Origin: Oenanthe sinensis | Taxonomy: Eukaryota > Streptophyta > Magnoliopsida > Apiales > Apiaceae | Length of the DNA: 64,000 nt | Assembly (NCBI GenBank): GCA_028671895.1 | Contig: JAPMAC010000207.1 | Location: 4,526,001 to 4,590,000 of the forward strand | Direction: 5' to 3' | Part shown: piece by piece, positions 20,112 through 31,947 of the stretch | How the letters are laid out: the number at the start of each line of letters is the position of its first letter | Numbering within the stretch: position 1 is the stretch's first letter | Made by a program: the position numbers and the translations under genes | The notes under the pieces: model-generated | What the model was told of the DNA's origin: nothing | Database searches by the model: none | The model's input: only the letters and a program-made list of their open reading frames with translations

Positions 20112-22612
20112 TCAATAATTTCCTTTTTCTTTTTAGATGCAGAAGGCTTTGCCTTGTTGCCATCAGGGGCATTCATCTTGACTTTGTCTTTTCCCTTGTC
20201 AACCTTGACTGGTTTGTCAGGTTTGGAAGTAGACTGGTCACTCCTAACTTTAGGAGGACTTGAAGTCTTAGTTTTTGACCCCACATGCTTTTTCTTACCA
20301 CTACTAGATGTATGTTCAACAGATGCACTAGCAGTATTCATTAAATTAAAATAAGCATGCATGATGTTTACAGCACATGGCATACAATTAGGATTATTGC
20401 ATTTAGCATGATTTGCATGCATGTTAGGCAAAGCAGTAGTTGCAGGCATGGTATTACAACCAACAGATTTTTCTTCCTCTACATAGAACGGGCAATAGTA
20501 AGACAAATGATCAGTTTGATTACAAATATAGCATGCCTTTCTAGCTCGTGTAGATGTAGATACAGATGCAGGTTCAGTTTTAACTGCCTTTACAGGTGCT
20601 TTCATTTGGTCTGACCCTACTACCCATTGTTTATATGACACCGTCTTAGCCTCCTTGGTTCCTACACCTCTCTTAGCATAAGCAATCTTACTAGCTCTCT
20701 TAGAAGTTGTAGGTTCTACTACTTTTTCTTCTGAATCTCTTTCAATTTTAATCTCATGTTCAATTTCAGTAGCAACAGGATCTATGGTCCTAGGCTCAAA
20801 ATGCTTAAAGATAGGTTTTCTAACATCCATTAAAACCTCAGGCACATTTTCTTTGACTAACACTGGCTCTAACAACTCAGCAGCCCTATTTTTCTTTTTC
20901 TGTGTGTAGTCAAGTCCTATGTTTACTTTTTCATTTTTGCTCTTGCCTGCCAGTTTCATGTACATGTCCCTTTCTACGAAAACTTTATTAGCGGCTTCTT
21001 CAAAAGATTTACATGTTACTTTAAGCTCAGCTAATTCATTTTTAAGTTCTTCGTTAAGGTCTTCCCTAATCTTAAGCTTGTGTTCTAAAACATCTGCCTG
21101 ATTCATTAACTGCCTTTCCTTACTTTCTCCTGATTCTAATTCCTCTACCCTGGCCTCGAGAAGTCTATTCTTAAGGGAGAGTTTAGCATTTTCCTCATTA
21201 ACAGCAATTAGATTAAGTTGGAGATTGTACATATCTTTAGTCATGGCAGCTAATTCATTTTGGTACTCAGGAATAGACATTTCATTTACGGTTAGAATTG
21301 GTACCTCTGATTGTTCTGAAGATTTTGCCATTAAAGCGAAGTTGCATAGCTCCTGATCTTCATCTTCATCAGACTCGTCCCAACCCTTCCCTTCAGTCAC
21401 AACATACGCCCGGCTTCCCTTCTGTTGCTTGCTAACCAAGGCATCATATTTCTTTTTCAAATCAGCATAGGATTCCTTGGGATGAACGTACTTGGGCTTC
21501 TTGCACTCTGTTGCGAAGTGCCCCAATTCATTGCAGTTGTAGCATCTGAACTTGTTCTTGTCTACCAGGTTAGGTCTGTAGCCACTACCAGATGTGCTAC
21601 TCCGACCGCTGTAATTTCCACTACCACTTACACTACTGCCTTTCCTGCCTCTTCGGCTGAAAGAACTACCAAAGCGTCCTTTACCACTTCTTTGCTTCCT
21701 GAAGCTGATATGAGCAAATTCTCGAGCAATACAAGCATATGACTTGTCTTCTAATTTGTCCAGCTCTTCAAGGGTATAGTATTCATCCTCACTTTCTTCG
21801 GATGGATCTTCAATGTCTAATACCACCCTTTCAGGATTAGCATTTTTCAATGAGACAGCTGCAAGTGCCTTTACAGCAGTTTCTTCAGCTACAAGTCCAG
21901 ACTCACTTACCGCTTTGTTTTCTCCACTATTGTAGGATCTTCTTCTGTCATTTTGTTCCTGCTCCAGCTCGTAGGTCTTCAAAACACCATACAGCTTTTC
22001 GAGAGAAGTGTTTTTCAAATCTCTTGACTCTCGAATGGCAGTGATCCTGTGTTCCAGATGTTTAGGCAAATTCAAGAGAAACTTGATATTTGAATCTGCT
22101 AGTGGATAGACTTTATCTCTTATACTCAGCTCGATAAGCAATTTACTGTACCGTTTGTAAACATCTGCTACGCTTTCTCCTCGTTCGCATCTGAACGATT
22201 CATATTCAGATATCAGAATGCGTTTGTGATTATCTCTAACTTCCTCGGTTCCCTCCATCACCACAGCCAGTTTATCCCACATGGCTTTAGCTGTTTTTAA
22301 TCCCTTTATTTGAACATAGTACTCTGAGTTTAGGGATTCAATTATGACGTTGCGTAACGACGCATCCATACCAACCAATTCTTTATCTGCGTCTGAAAAC
22401 TCCATTTCCTCTTTAGGAACAGACCGGGATGGAATTAGTATCCCTCCTTCCATTCGCTCTGGCTCAATTCTCATGGGTATGTATGGACCGTTTTCCAATA
22501 TTCTCAAGTATACCTTGTTTATTGATTCAAGGTAAGCTTTCATCCTTCCGGTCCATTCGTCATAATGTTGTGCATCAAACGGAGGTATCTTAAATCTGTG
22601 TGCGGCGGCCAT
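20072..22612 (-). CDS. gag: gag of element B (846 aa)
   Basis: SIRE-type Gag, which forms virus-like particles and binds RNA. It starts at the ATG at 22612 (MAAAHRFKIPPFDAQHYDEW). The UBN2/Gag domain spans about residues 60-225 (ESFRCERGESVADVYKRYSK, KLYGVLKTYELEQE). A CCHC zinc knuckle CYNCNELGHFATEC lies at about 356-369. A long coiled-coil-like region covers about 450-560. A second, less regular CCHC, CYICNQTDHLSYYC, lies at about 692-705. The C-terminus is Lys-rich, ending KHHWVPKNT. At 846 residues it is much longer than ordinary copia Gags, as is usual for SIRE. It ends in the overlap with pol. Confidence 0.95.
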   Translation of the reverse strand: MAAAHRFKIPPFDAQHYDEWTGRMKAYLESINKVYLRILENGPYIPMRIEPERMEGGILIPSRSVPKEEMEFSDADKELVGMDASLRNVIIESLNSEYYVQIKGLKTAKAMWDKLAVVMEGTEEVRDNHKRILISEYESFRCERGESVADVYKRYSKLLIELSIRDKVYPLADSNIKFLLNLPKHLEHRITAIRESRDLKNTSLEKLYGVLKTYELEQEQNDRRRSYNSGENKAVSESGLVAEETAVKALAAVSLKNANPERVVLDIEDPSEESEDEYYTLEELDKLEDKSYACIAREFAHISFRKQRSGKGRFGSSFSRRGRKGSSVSGSGNYSGRSSTSGSGYRPNLVDKNKFRCYNCNELGHFATECKKPKYVHPKESYADLKKKYDALVSKQQKGSRAYVVTEGKGWDESDEDEDQELCNFALMAKSSEQSEVPILTVNEMSIPEYQNELAAMTKDMYNLQLNLIAVNEENAKLSLKNRLLEARVEELESGESKERQLMNQADVLEHKLKIREDLNEELKNELAELKVTCKSFEEAANKVFVERDMYMKLAGKSKNEKVNIGLDYTQKKKNRAAELLEPVLVKENVPEVLMDVRKPIFKHFEPRTIDPVATEIEHEIKIERDSEEKVVEPTTSKRASKIAYAKRGVGTKEAKTVSYKQWVVGSDQMKAPVKAVKTEPASVSTSTRARKACYICNQTDHLSYYCPFYVEEEKSVGCNTMPATTALPNMHANHAKCNNPNCMPCAVNIMHAYFNLMNTASASVEHTSSSGKKKHVGSKTKTSSPPKVRSDQSTSKPDKPVKVDKGKDKVKMNAPDGNKAKPSASKKKKEIIDVGPKHHWVPKNT

Positions 22613-23109
22613 TTTAATAAAGTTTAAAATTAAGATAATACACTTTTCAAATTACAATAACTTGTATTTACTTGAAAAATTAATTATCTCACTTTAAATG
22701 TCCAACAATTAATATCCAACGGATTCTGCACTTAAGATTCAAGCAAGTTAGTTTTAATCACAGGAACAGTAGCAGGGTCCACAATTTTTCAAGTCCAAAC
22801 AAAAAGGTGTCCACTTTCTAGTTGACAGAAGTTCGAAATTGTCCTTTTTGTTTAGCCAATCAGTTGATTCCAGTTTTGACCACAAGAAAATCCACAAAGC
22901 TCTAAAGTACAGTATTTTGGAATTTTGTACAAGTATTCCTTACACCATGACTCAGAACTTTTTAGATCTACGATTTTTTCAAGAAGAAACAAATAAAAAC
23001 TTTCGGCACAAACTTCAAGGAAAAATTAGATCTGGGATTTTCAAGAACCAACTCAAACAACACAGTAGGATCTCTGTTAGATGTGTTTAACAGGAGCTCT
23101 GATACTAAT
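22613..23109 (-). promoter_or_regulatory. 5' leader of element B with primer-binding site
   Basis: About 500 bp between LTR and gag. The primer site at 23096-23107 reads TAGTATCAGAGC on the minus strand, one mismatch from the initiator tRNA-Met consensus TGGTATCAGAGC. The rest should hold packaging signals; I see no gene in it. Confidence 0.8.
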
Positions 23110-24433
23110 TGTTAGGTCCAAAGTGTTGTAGAGGGGGGGGTGAATACAACTGTTTGAAAATTTATGAGAGAATAAACAATGTGCAAGTAATAAATGATGA
23201 CTCAGAATTTCAAGAATATATCATTATATTCATTGATGGATTTGCTACAACATTCATAAAAGCATCATGATCAGTTGAACAATAAATACAACAATTAAAG
23301 CTAGATTCAACTGATCCTCTCTCTCTCACTTTTTGTTTTACAGTAAATGCTCTCTCTTAAAAAAATTATCGTTGAAAATACAGAGATACAAGTTCCTACT
23401 AAATAAAAAACAAAGTGCTGCTTTTATAATGTCATGTAGTCTTGATCTTGTCCTTTTTGTGTACGTGGCCCAATCAGGACTTCGACAACAAAAAGTACTT
23501 TCCCAACAACTCTGGATCAACCGTTCACAATAAGCCACTTGTCCCTTGAACATTAAATGTTACATTTCTACCCGCATCTCGATCTTCGCCTGGACCCATC
23601 TCGATCTCGATCTGTGAAAATCTCGATCTCGATCTGGGAGAATCTCGATCTCGATCTATGAGGATCTCGATCTCGGTCTGTGAAAATCTCGATCTCGATC
23701 TGGGAGAATCTCGATCTCGATCTATGAGGATCTCGATCTCGGTCTGTGAAAATCTCGATCTCGATCTGGGAGAATCTCGATCTCGATCTATCGCCTGGAT
23801 CGAGATTTGCCTTTGCAGTGTTTTACTTCACTTGTAAATCTCGACCCGCATCTCGATCTGCTGTGGATCGACATTTGCCTTGGCAAATATGCACACATCC
23901 AATGTTGACCTTCTTTAGTGACTAATTGAGAATTAACCTTTGTGAGCAAGTTTCCTTAGCTTCTTCAATTTCTTTTCCTCACTCAATTCAAATGAGATCT
24001 TCTATTACTGACACGAACTTGCCTCCAATGTCCTGACACTTGATGCAATGGTCTGGTTCATAAGTGACTAGTCTTGTAGGGGTTCTTGCTTCTGAATGTC
24101 AGTTCTCATTTGTTGATTAACCTTTACATTATCCAGATGTTGATATACATTACATGAAATCACTTTGGCCTTCTTGATACTTCCTTGACATTAATTTGAT
24201 TCTCCATTAGATAAGTTAGGGCATGAGCAATACTCAGATTGAACTTCTTCTCACTTATGCATCCTTGATTAACCAAATTAGTTACTTGTAGTTACCAAGT
24301 ATCATTACCATTTCTTCAGTTGATTGATTCCATGTGCTTCTTCAGTTTCTCTTGTTTTGCTGTTGTTTTATCTTTTACTTAGTTGAGTTACAAAATAATT
24401 AAGTGTTACAAGTTAGTACACCTATGCCTTTCA
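23110..24433 (-). repeat. 5' LTR of element B (1324 bp)
   Basis: Partner of 9710-11034. It carries the same 22-bp array at about 23598-23795 and a minus-strand TATA box (ATTATAAAAG) at 23421-23430. It ends ...CTTTCA at 24433 and is followed by the TSD GACCC. Confidence 0.96.
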
Positions 24434-26598
24434 GACCCTTTGTGCCCTTAAAGATTGTGCCTCAAATCAATGATGAAGGCAAAATAACTGAAGAACACCT
24501 CATTGAAAAACCTAAGGTTGAATGGACAAAAGAGGAAAATGAAAATTTCCTTAAGGAGGACAAAGTAAAAAACATTCTATTTAACAGTTTGGATTATGTT
24601 CTTACAAACTGTGTCATATCATGCAAAACTACCAAGGAGATGTGGACAAAACTTGAAGTTCACTGTCAAGGGACTAAAGATATCAAGAAGAATGTAAGGT
24701 CTCTGTTAATTCAGGAGTATGAGTACTTTGAAGCAAAACCTGGAGAATTTATTACTGATTTGTATGATAGGTTCACAAAACTTCTGAATGAGATGCCCAT
24801 GCTTGGTAAGTTTTATAATTCTGAAGATACAAATACCAAGTTTCTGATAGCACTTTCTGAAGAGTAGGAGAACAAAACTAGAGCCATAAGGGAAGCTAGA
24901 GATTTGGATGAATTAACTCTAGAAGAATTGTATGGCAGACTAAAGACATATGATTTAGAGATGCAACAGAGGAAAAATAAGAAATCTGTGAAGACAAAAT
25001 CTGTGGCACTCTTAATGGAGTCTGACAAAGAACAACAAGGAGAACCCAAAGAAGCAAGAATCAAGGATTCAAGGAGAAAGAGTAAAGTTGTTAAGGAGTC
25101 AGAGTCTACTAACACAGACTCTGATTCTGATGAAGAGATTGACCTAAGTCAAATGATGGCTATGTTTGCAAGAAATTTCAAGATAATGAAATTTAACAAA
25201 AGAACTGGCAAATTTAGCAATAATCCATCATTCAATAAAGATGATGAAAAGGTTGAGAAGAGCAAGAGCACAATAATTAACCTTGACAAAGCCAAAGTCA
25301 AGTGTTTCAACTGTGGAATACTGGGACACTTTTCTAGTGAATGCAGAAAGTGAAAAAGTCAAGGAAAAAGGAAAGCACTTCTATCAACTGGAAAGGATTG
25401 GGCATATTCAAGCTCAGAGGATGAAATTGATTATGAAAATCTAGAATTGATGGCATCCTCCTCAAGAAAATCACAATCTCCCAAAGAACCTTCATCTCCT
25501 AAAAGTCAGGTATCAATCTTCACTCCTGAATCATTACTTAATTTAGAGTTTGATGATTTATTAATAGTAAAAAGAGATATTAATATTGTACTGGCAAACT
25601 GTAGGTCTCTCACCAGTGAAAGTGAAAGGTTAAGAAAAGAAAATTTAACCTTGACACATGGAAATAATCATCTAGAGTCTAAGTTAAAGTCAATGGAACA
25701 ATACAAAAAGGATTCTGAAAAATAGTCACAATTACACTGAAGTCTTGAAAGCCTATGACTATGTTAGGAAAGAACTAGAGGAAGAAAGAATTAAGTTGAA
25801 AGTTTAGACAGACTCTGGTAGAAAAGTTTAAGAAATTCTCAAGAATCAAAATATATGTCAAACTTCTGGTCTAGGCTATGACATGAGTCAAGGAAAAAAC
25901 CTATTGTTGAGAATGATAAAAATGAAGTTAGTCAAATTAGTAAGACAAATGATAAAAGTACATTTGCTCCTGTTAAGTTTGTGACCCCCATAGAAAAGAC
26001 TGAAACCACAAACTTATCTGTCAATAGTCCCCCTGTTGTTGACAAAAAGACAGATGAAACATGAATAAATAAGCCTAAGAAAAACATAAACATAGGGTAC
26101 TTGTCTAAGTCTAAGCTAAAAGAGAGGATAGAAAAATTATCAGAGTCTATCAAGACTAGGAGGAACATGAATGGTAAAGAAGGCATTAATAAGGCCAACA
26201 ATTATAAAAAAGATCCTAATGCTCCTATAAAGAAGTGTTATAGATGTGGAAAACACAACCATTTAGCTCTAGACTGTAAAACTAAGATTGAGAAGAAATC
26301 AGAGTCTAGCCCTTCACAGACTCTGAAAAGTCAATACATTCCGCAGAAGCCCTATTATCATTGTGCTAGCATATTTCATTCTATTTATATGTGTAGAGAC
26401 TATCATGATTTGTATTACAACTTTTATGAGCTAAAATCTTCAATTGATAAAAGCTGGTATAATACTGTTAAGACTCCACTAGAGTCTAAAGCAACAAAGG
26501 AGACATGTAAAACAACAATCAATAGCTCTAAACCTATTTCACCCAAAGTAAGTAAGAAAGGATTCAAAACAGTTTGGATCCCCAAAACATCTAACTAG
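24434..26598 (+). pseudogene. gag: gag of element C, main piece (broken)
   Basis: Continuation of the SIRE-like Gag after element B. The UBN2 domain shows TTKEMWTKLEVHCQGTKDIK, LLIQEYEYFEAKPGEF and LEELYGRLKTYDLEM. A CCHC knuckle CFNCGILGHFSSEC lies at about 25302-25343, followed by coiled-coil-like sequence (25447-25725). A second knuckle CYRCGKHNHLALDC is near 26233-26275, and the end is FKTVWIPKTSN. In-frame stops lie at 24865 (TAG) and 25351 (TGA), with more stops and a frameshift between 25725 and 26100. Several copies of AGAGTCTA/AGACTCTGA fall in the coding sequence and encode Ser/Glu/Asp runs. Confidence 0.88.
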
Positions 26599-27480
26599 TT
26601 GCTTTATGTATGCAGGGAACTAGGGAGAAGAAAATATCTCTAATCCTGGACAGTGGATGCTTAGGACACATGACTGGAAAGAAATCCCTGCTTACATATT
26701 TTGTGGAGATGGCTGGCCCAGAAGTATCCTTTGGAGATGGCAACAAATGACAAACACTGAGATATGGCAAGATTGTACTTGGAAATGTCATCATTGAAGA
26801 AGTAGCTCTAGTTGATGGCTTGAAACACAATTTAATCAGTATAAGTCAACTTGGAGACAAGGGATACCATACTGGCTTTAACAACAAACAGTGTCTTGTG
26901 ACTAACCAAGAAACATGCATTGTGGTTTTCAAAGGGAACATACATGGTAACATTTATGAAGCCATCTTGGAGGATTGCATTCACAATAAAGTCACATGTC
27001 TATATAGCAAAGCCTCAACTGAAGAAAGCTGGAAGTGGCATAAGAAATTGTCTCACATCAACTTTAAAACCCTCAACAAATTGGTTAAATAGAATCTTAT
27101 GAGAGGATTACCACAGATGATTTTACAAGATACACATGTGTCTTCCATTTACATTCAAAGAATGAAGCTTCACAACACATAGTAGACCATATCACTTTTC
27201 TGGAAATAAATTTAAAGAAAACAATAAGAGTTCAAAGGAGTGACAATGGTACTGAATTCAAGAATGCAACCATGGAGGAATAATGTGCATCAAAGGGAAT
27301 TACTCAACAATTTTCTGCACTAGGAACACCCCAACAAAATGGAGTTGTGGAGAGAAAGGATAGAACACTTATTGAAGCTGCCCGAATAATATTGGCAGAG
27401 TCTAAATTACCAGTATATTTTTGGGCTGGCAGTAAGTACAACATGTTTCACTCAAAATTGTACATTAATTAATATGCATG
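26599..27480 (+). pseudogene. pol: Protease and integrase core of element C (broken)
   Basis: The copia protease active site reads LILDSGCLGHMTGKKSL near 26633-26685. The flap/substrate region has VSFGDGNK then a stop. GAG-pre-integrase reads ESWKWHKKLSHINFKTLNKLVK then a stop at 27090. The integrase keeps RSDNGTEFKNAT (near 27240) and GTPQQNGVVERKDRTL (near 27330-27365). The section with the first catalytic Asp is missing between about 27118 and 27130, consistent with an internal deletion of roughly 70 codons. It is non-functional. Confidence 0.85.
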
Positions 27481-28410
27481 GAGCAACTACATATGAGATG
27501 GTAAAGAACAAGAAGCCAAGTGTGAAGTATTTTCACATATTTGGGTGCAAGTGTTTTGTGTTAAAAGTACGTCCAGAAAATGTAAGCAAATTTGAGACCA
27601 AGGTTGATGAAGCTATTTTTCTTGAATATGCATCAAACACAAAGGCATTTAGAGTATTCAATCTCAGAACCAGAATTGTTATGGAATCTATTCATGTTGC
27701 ATTTGATGAAAAAAAGATTACAGGATTGCAGGATGAATTAGAGTCTACAACATTAGAATTTGAAAATCTAAAAAATTCTGAGATAGATGAAGATAGTGAG
27801 GTTGAAGAGACTCAAATGACTCCAAATACAACACAGAATTATGCACACTCTGAGGGGGAGCTAGAAAATTCAACTCCAAATAATTCAGAATCTACCCAGA
27901 CAGAGTCTAGACAAACATAATCAAATTTTTGATAGTCTAACTCTACAGGGTCTGGATCAAGAAATTCTGAATTATTCTCAGAGACAAATAATTCAGGGGG
28001 AGCTTCTTCATTGGAGTTTCACACAGAGAATGCCAATGATTTAGCGGGAGCTTCAAGTTCAAGAATCAATTTTCCACCAGCTAGAAAATGTACAAGGGAT
28101 CACACTCCCGATTTGATAATTGGGGTTCCTGAGAGTGGTGTACAAACTAGAGCAGCCACTCAAAATGAATGTCTTTTTAGTTTTTTCTCTCAAAGAATGA
28201 ACCTAAGAAAATTGAGGAAGCATTACAAGACCCTGATTGGATCATTGCAATGCAAGAAGAATTGAATGAATTTGAGAGAAATAAAGTGTGGAAACTTATA
28301 CCATGACCAAAAGATAGATCAACTATTGAAGCCAAATGGGTAGTTAGAAACAAGCCTGATGAAAATGGGAATGTAATTAAAAACAAAGAAAGGCTAGTTG
28401 CAAAAGGGTA
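27474..28410 (+). pseudogene. pol: Integrase C-terminal part and linker of element C
   Basis: It starts TYEMVKNKKPSVKYFHIFGCKCFVL, the conserved copia integrase C-terminal block, and runs into VMESIHVAFDE and an acidic Ser/Asn/Thr linker. The linker holds repeated GAGTCTA motifs (DELESTTLEFE, STQTESRQT) and a stop at 27918. It resumes with SGGASSSRI and the DLIIGVPESGVQTRA block common to SIRE Pol ahead of RT. Stops and frameshifts occur near 28190-28310. Confidence 0.8.
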
Positions 28411-29722
28411 CTCTTTGGAGGAAGGAATTGATTATGATGAAACTTTTGCACCAGTAGCAAGATTGGAAGCTATCAGAATGTTTCTTGCATTTGCAGCTCA
28501 TTCAAAATTCAAGATGTATCAAATGGATTTGAAAAATGCCTGCTTGAATGGGAAATTGGAAGAAGAAGTTTATGTGGAGCCGCCACCAGGATTTGTTTAT
28601 CCAAAGTTTCCTGATCATGTATACAGGTTGGACAAGGCACTATATGGATTGAAGCAAGCACCTAGAGCATGGTATGAAACTCTATCAAAATTTCTTCTTG
28701 AAAATGAATTCACAAGAGGTACCATTGAAAAAACTCTTTCAATTAGAAAACATAAAGGTGATATTTTTCTTGTTCAGATTTGTGTTGATGATATTATTTT
28801 TGGTTCTACTAATGAAAATCTATGTGAAAAGTTTAGCAAATTAATACAGTCAAAATATGAAATGAGCATGATGGGAGAATTAAACTTCTTTTTGGGACTT
28901 GAAGTCAAACAGAATGATGATGGAATCTTCATCAATCAATCAAGGTATGTGAAAGACCTGTTGAAGAAGTTTGATATGCAAGACTGTGCAACTGCCAAAA
29001 CTCCCATGTCAACAACCACTAAGCTAGACTCTGACCCAAGGGGTAAGAAAGTTAACAACACTAGTTATAGAGGTATGATTGGCTCATTGCTGTATTTAAC
29101 TGCAAGTAGACCAGATATAATGTTTGTGAACATGCATGTGTGCTAGATTTTAGGTTGACCCAAGATAATCACATTTATTAGCTGTAAAGAGAATTTTCAG
29201 ATATCTCAAGGGTGCACAAACACTTGGACTTTGGTATCCTAGAGAGTAAGATTTTTCACTAATTGGTTATTCAGACTCTGACTATGCAAGATGCAAAGTG
29301 GATAGGAAAAGCACAACAGGTCAATGCCAATTTCTTGGTAACAGCTAATTTCTTGGTTTAGCAAGAAACAACAAACAGTTTCAACCTCAAAAGTTGAGGC
29401 TGAATACATAGCAGCTGGAAGTTGCTGTGCTCAAATTTTGTGGATGAAAAGTCAGTTACTTGATTATGGACTAACTTTCCCAAATATTCCTATGTATTGT
29501 GACAATACAAGTGATATTAAGATTGCAGAGAATCCAGTCAAACATTCCATAACAAAGCACATTGATGTCAGGTATCATTTTATTAGAGAACATATTGAGA
29601 ATGGTACTGTGACACTTCATTATATTTCACCTAACAGACAGATTGCAGACATATTGACCAAACCACTTGATGAAATTACCTTTCTTAGACTGGTAGATGA
29701 ATTAGGTATGTTAAATATGTAA
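28270..29722 (+). pseudogene. pol: Reverse transcriptase and RNase H of element C (broken)
   Basis: The RT frame 28415-29146 is open and shows IDYDETFAPVARLEAIRMFL, ALYGLKQAPRAWYETLSKFL and MMGELNFFLGLEV. Two active-site neighbourhoods have changed: QMDLKNACLNG where QMDVKSAFLNG is usual, and CVDDIIFG where YVDDIIFG is usual. A stop follows near 29145. RNase H continues in other frames: SDSDYARCKVDRKST near 29275 (normally AGC) and a last open piece 29438-29722 with MYCDNTSDIKIAENP, KHIDVRYHFIREH and QIADILTKPLDE, ending at TAA like the pol of B. Confidence 0.9.
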
Positions 29723-30169
29723 GTGTTCAATCTTAATGGAAGCAAGGTATGTACTTTAATTATAGTCCCTGATTTCTCAAACTATGAGTTGTTCTTACAA
29801 ATTTTTGAAGTACTGTATCTTGACAGAGTCTAACTCCTAGACTCTGACGAGTCTGTAGACTCTGACGAGTCTGTATACTCTGACGAGTCTGTAGACCCTG
29901 AAAATATTTTTAGGCACCTAGACCATGAAAAAGGTTAATATTCGCGCCTATAGACTATGATTACGTTTAAGCTGTTCAAATGACTTGAAAAGGCTGTAAC
30001 AGTTACTTTTGACTGGTATTGTATGGAACTTAAACAAAATAGTAAATTCTCATACATTTTACTCATCTGTTTATTGATAATTATTTTCTAAGGCAGAAGT
30101 ATTCACAGAGGTCTTCACGAACCCTAGTAAATTTTTTCAAGCACTTTCATCACTTTCAACTCAAATTCA
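29723..30169 (+). other. pol to third-ORF spacer of element C with short tandem repeat
   Basis: Noncoding spacer of about 450 bp. At 29822-29905 about three copies of an 18-bp unit (GACTCTGACGAGTCTGTA) form the densest internal cluster of the TAGACTCTGA motif that also marks the LTR of this element. The GATC array of element B occupies the same position between pol and the third ORF. Confidence 0.85.
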
Positions 30170-31947
30170 ATGGCTGTTATCTCCACTGTCATGAGGGGAC
30201 CCAAGGAACTCACATTCACTTTTGGGGATTTTGAATTTATGACCACAAATCATGTTGCAACTCTAGGAGACAAAAAAGGGGTAGATGCTGACTACTACCC
30301 GGTCATGGACTTCTTGGAGCAGTCTGAGCTAAGCTATATTCTCAAGGCATCACATGTCATTCATATAGATGCTGTTTCTCAGGCTTGGAGTTCGGACCAT
30401 GTAGTTGATCCTTCTCAGGATCAACTAGGTAAGATTATGTTTACTTTTGGTGACCTTACTTTTGATGTCACTGCTTATGTAATTAATTCTCTATTTAAAT
30501 TGCCTCTTAAACAACCTTTTGATGAAACTATTTCTGATGCTGAAATTAAGGACATGTTTAAATCACTAGGTTATTCTGGTAGTTTAGATAACATAAGTAA
30601 GCTAACTAGGCCATATTTGAGGAAAGAATAGTCCTTTTTATTTGATCAACTTGCTAAATGTTTTACTGGTAAGTGTAGTGGCTTTGATGCTATTACTGCT
30701 ATTACTACTCAAATTGGTCATAGTCTCTTGTTTGACAAAGTGATTAATATTAATGATATGTTACTCACTCAAATGGAAGCCAAATTAAATAATGTGCAGG
30801 AGGGGAGGAAGAAAGTCTACTATCATAGATTTCTTATGATTCTTTTCAACCACTTCATTCCTGACATGTCAACTAGGTTAGCAGGTGCTTGTTGTGTGCA
30901 AGCATATAAACAACAAAGAAGGATATTCTCTAATATCAAGAGAATTGATGACAAGAAGAAGAGTCTAACTTCCATGACATATCCACAGATAATGCAGGTA
31001 AAACTCTCAAACTACAAACCTTCTATCTACAATTCTTCATTTTTTGGTGGTGAAATGGTGCAGGAACAAGGAATGGAAAACCCCCCTACACCTATCCAAG
31101 TAACCAAATCTCTTTCACCTATACAATCCTCAAAACCTAAATCCAAAAAGAAACCAAGCTCTGGTGTCTCTCAACAGGCACCAGTTATAAAGAGGAGAAA
31201 ATTAGTTCAAACAAGGCTGGTAGATGAGCCAAGTGATGAGAAGCTCAATCCCTTAGAGAAACATGTGGTTGAAGGGCTCTCTTTGCTAAAAGAGGGTCAT
31301 GAAACCCTTGATTCTAACCTTCAAACCAAGTCTGTAGACTCTCAAAAGGCTATAAACTCTAACAAACCTAGGGAAGCACCTCAGGATTCTCAAATTGGCT
31401 CTCCTGTGAAATCTTTTGCTCAGAAGTATAGAAGGTTGAGGAAGGCTTATTCTGCACACACACAAGCCTGTTATTGCTACTATCCCTGTTTTGCAGGAAA
31501 CAGATGCTCCTAAGGCTCCTGCAGGGCCAAACTCTGAAAATAAGAAAACACCTGAACCAGAGTCTAATGTTGAGTCAGGGTCTGGGATGCCTTTAGACTC
31601 TGATCATGAGACATTTTGGGAAGGAATGTCAGTGGATGCAGCCTCATGTCTGATTGATGAAGTAATTATTCCTAGTGATGAGGTTCTGCTATTTCTCTAT
31701 CCATTGGTGGAAGCATCAGAAGATCCTCAACTCTACAAGACAAAGCAACAAGTCTTGGATCTTCTCATAACCTATGCAGCCCTAAGGATGAGGATGGAAT
31801 TGGAGCTACAAATGCCTGCACAATATGTGGTAAAAAATCTCTACAGCTACCTATTCAACTCTTCATTTCAAGTTATAGCATCTGGGCTCATAGAAGACAA
31901 GAATAAGGAAGTTCTCAAAGCACTAGGTGTGCCAGACTCTGAAAAGC
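30170..31947 (+). pseudogene. Third ORF of element C, N-terminal piece (broken)
   Basis: Begins at the ATG at 30170 (MAVISTVMRGPKEL). The first 400 or so residues have the same layout as the third ORF of B: a GDLTFDVTAYVINSLFKLP strand/helix block, then IGHSLLFDKVININDMLLTQME. A TAG lies at 30629. The frame remains readable to 31513, then shifts by one and continues at 31491-31947, where solo LTR D cuts it inside the sequence PDSEKL. A Lys-rich patch (KPKSKKKPSSG, KRRKLVQTR) could be a nuclear localisation signal. The GAGTCTA motif recurs in coding sequence (EPESNVESGSGMPLDSDHET). Confidence 0.8.

Larger units (their letters stand above)
9710..24433 (-). mobile_element. Element B: intact, young SIRE-like Ty1/copia (14.7 kb)
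   Basis: Minus-strand element with TG...CA LTRs at 9710-11034 (3' LTR) and 23110-24433 (5' LTR). TSD GACCC lies at 9705-9709 and 24434-24438. The primer site is at 23096-23107 and the purine tract at 11035-11048. In transcription order it encodes gag (846 aa), pol (about 1120 aa) and a third ORF (1376 aa), all uninterrupted. I find only two LTR differences: one G in a homopolymer and one substitution (G at about 9892, A in the other copy). It landed in the gag of element C, so it is later than C. By sequence it could be autonomous. Confidence 0.97.

Noticed and set aside
11035..23109. Interpretation of the third ORF of B as a host gene captured by the element
   Set aside because: C and H carry third ORFs of the same layout in the same position, so it is an ordinary part of this lineage rather than a recent capture.
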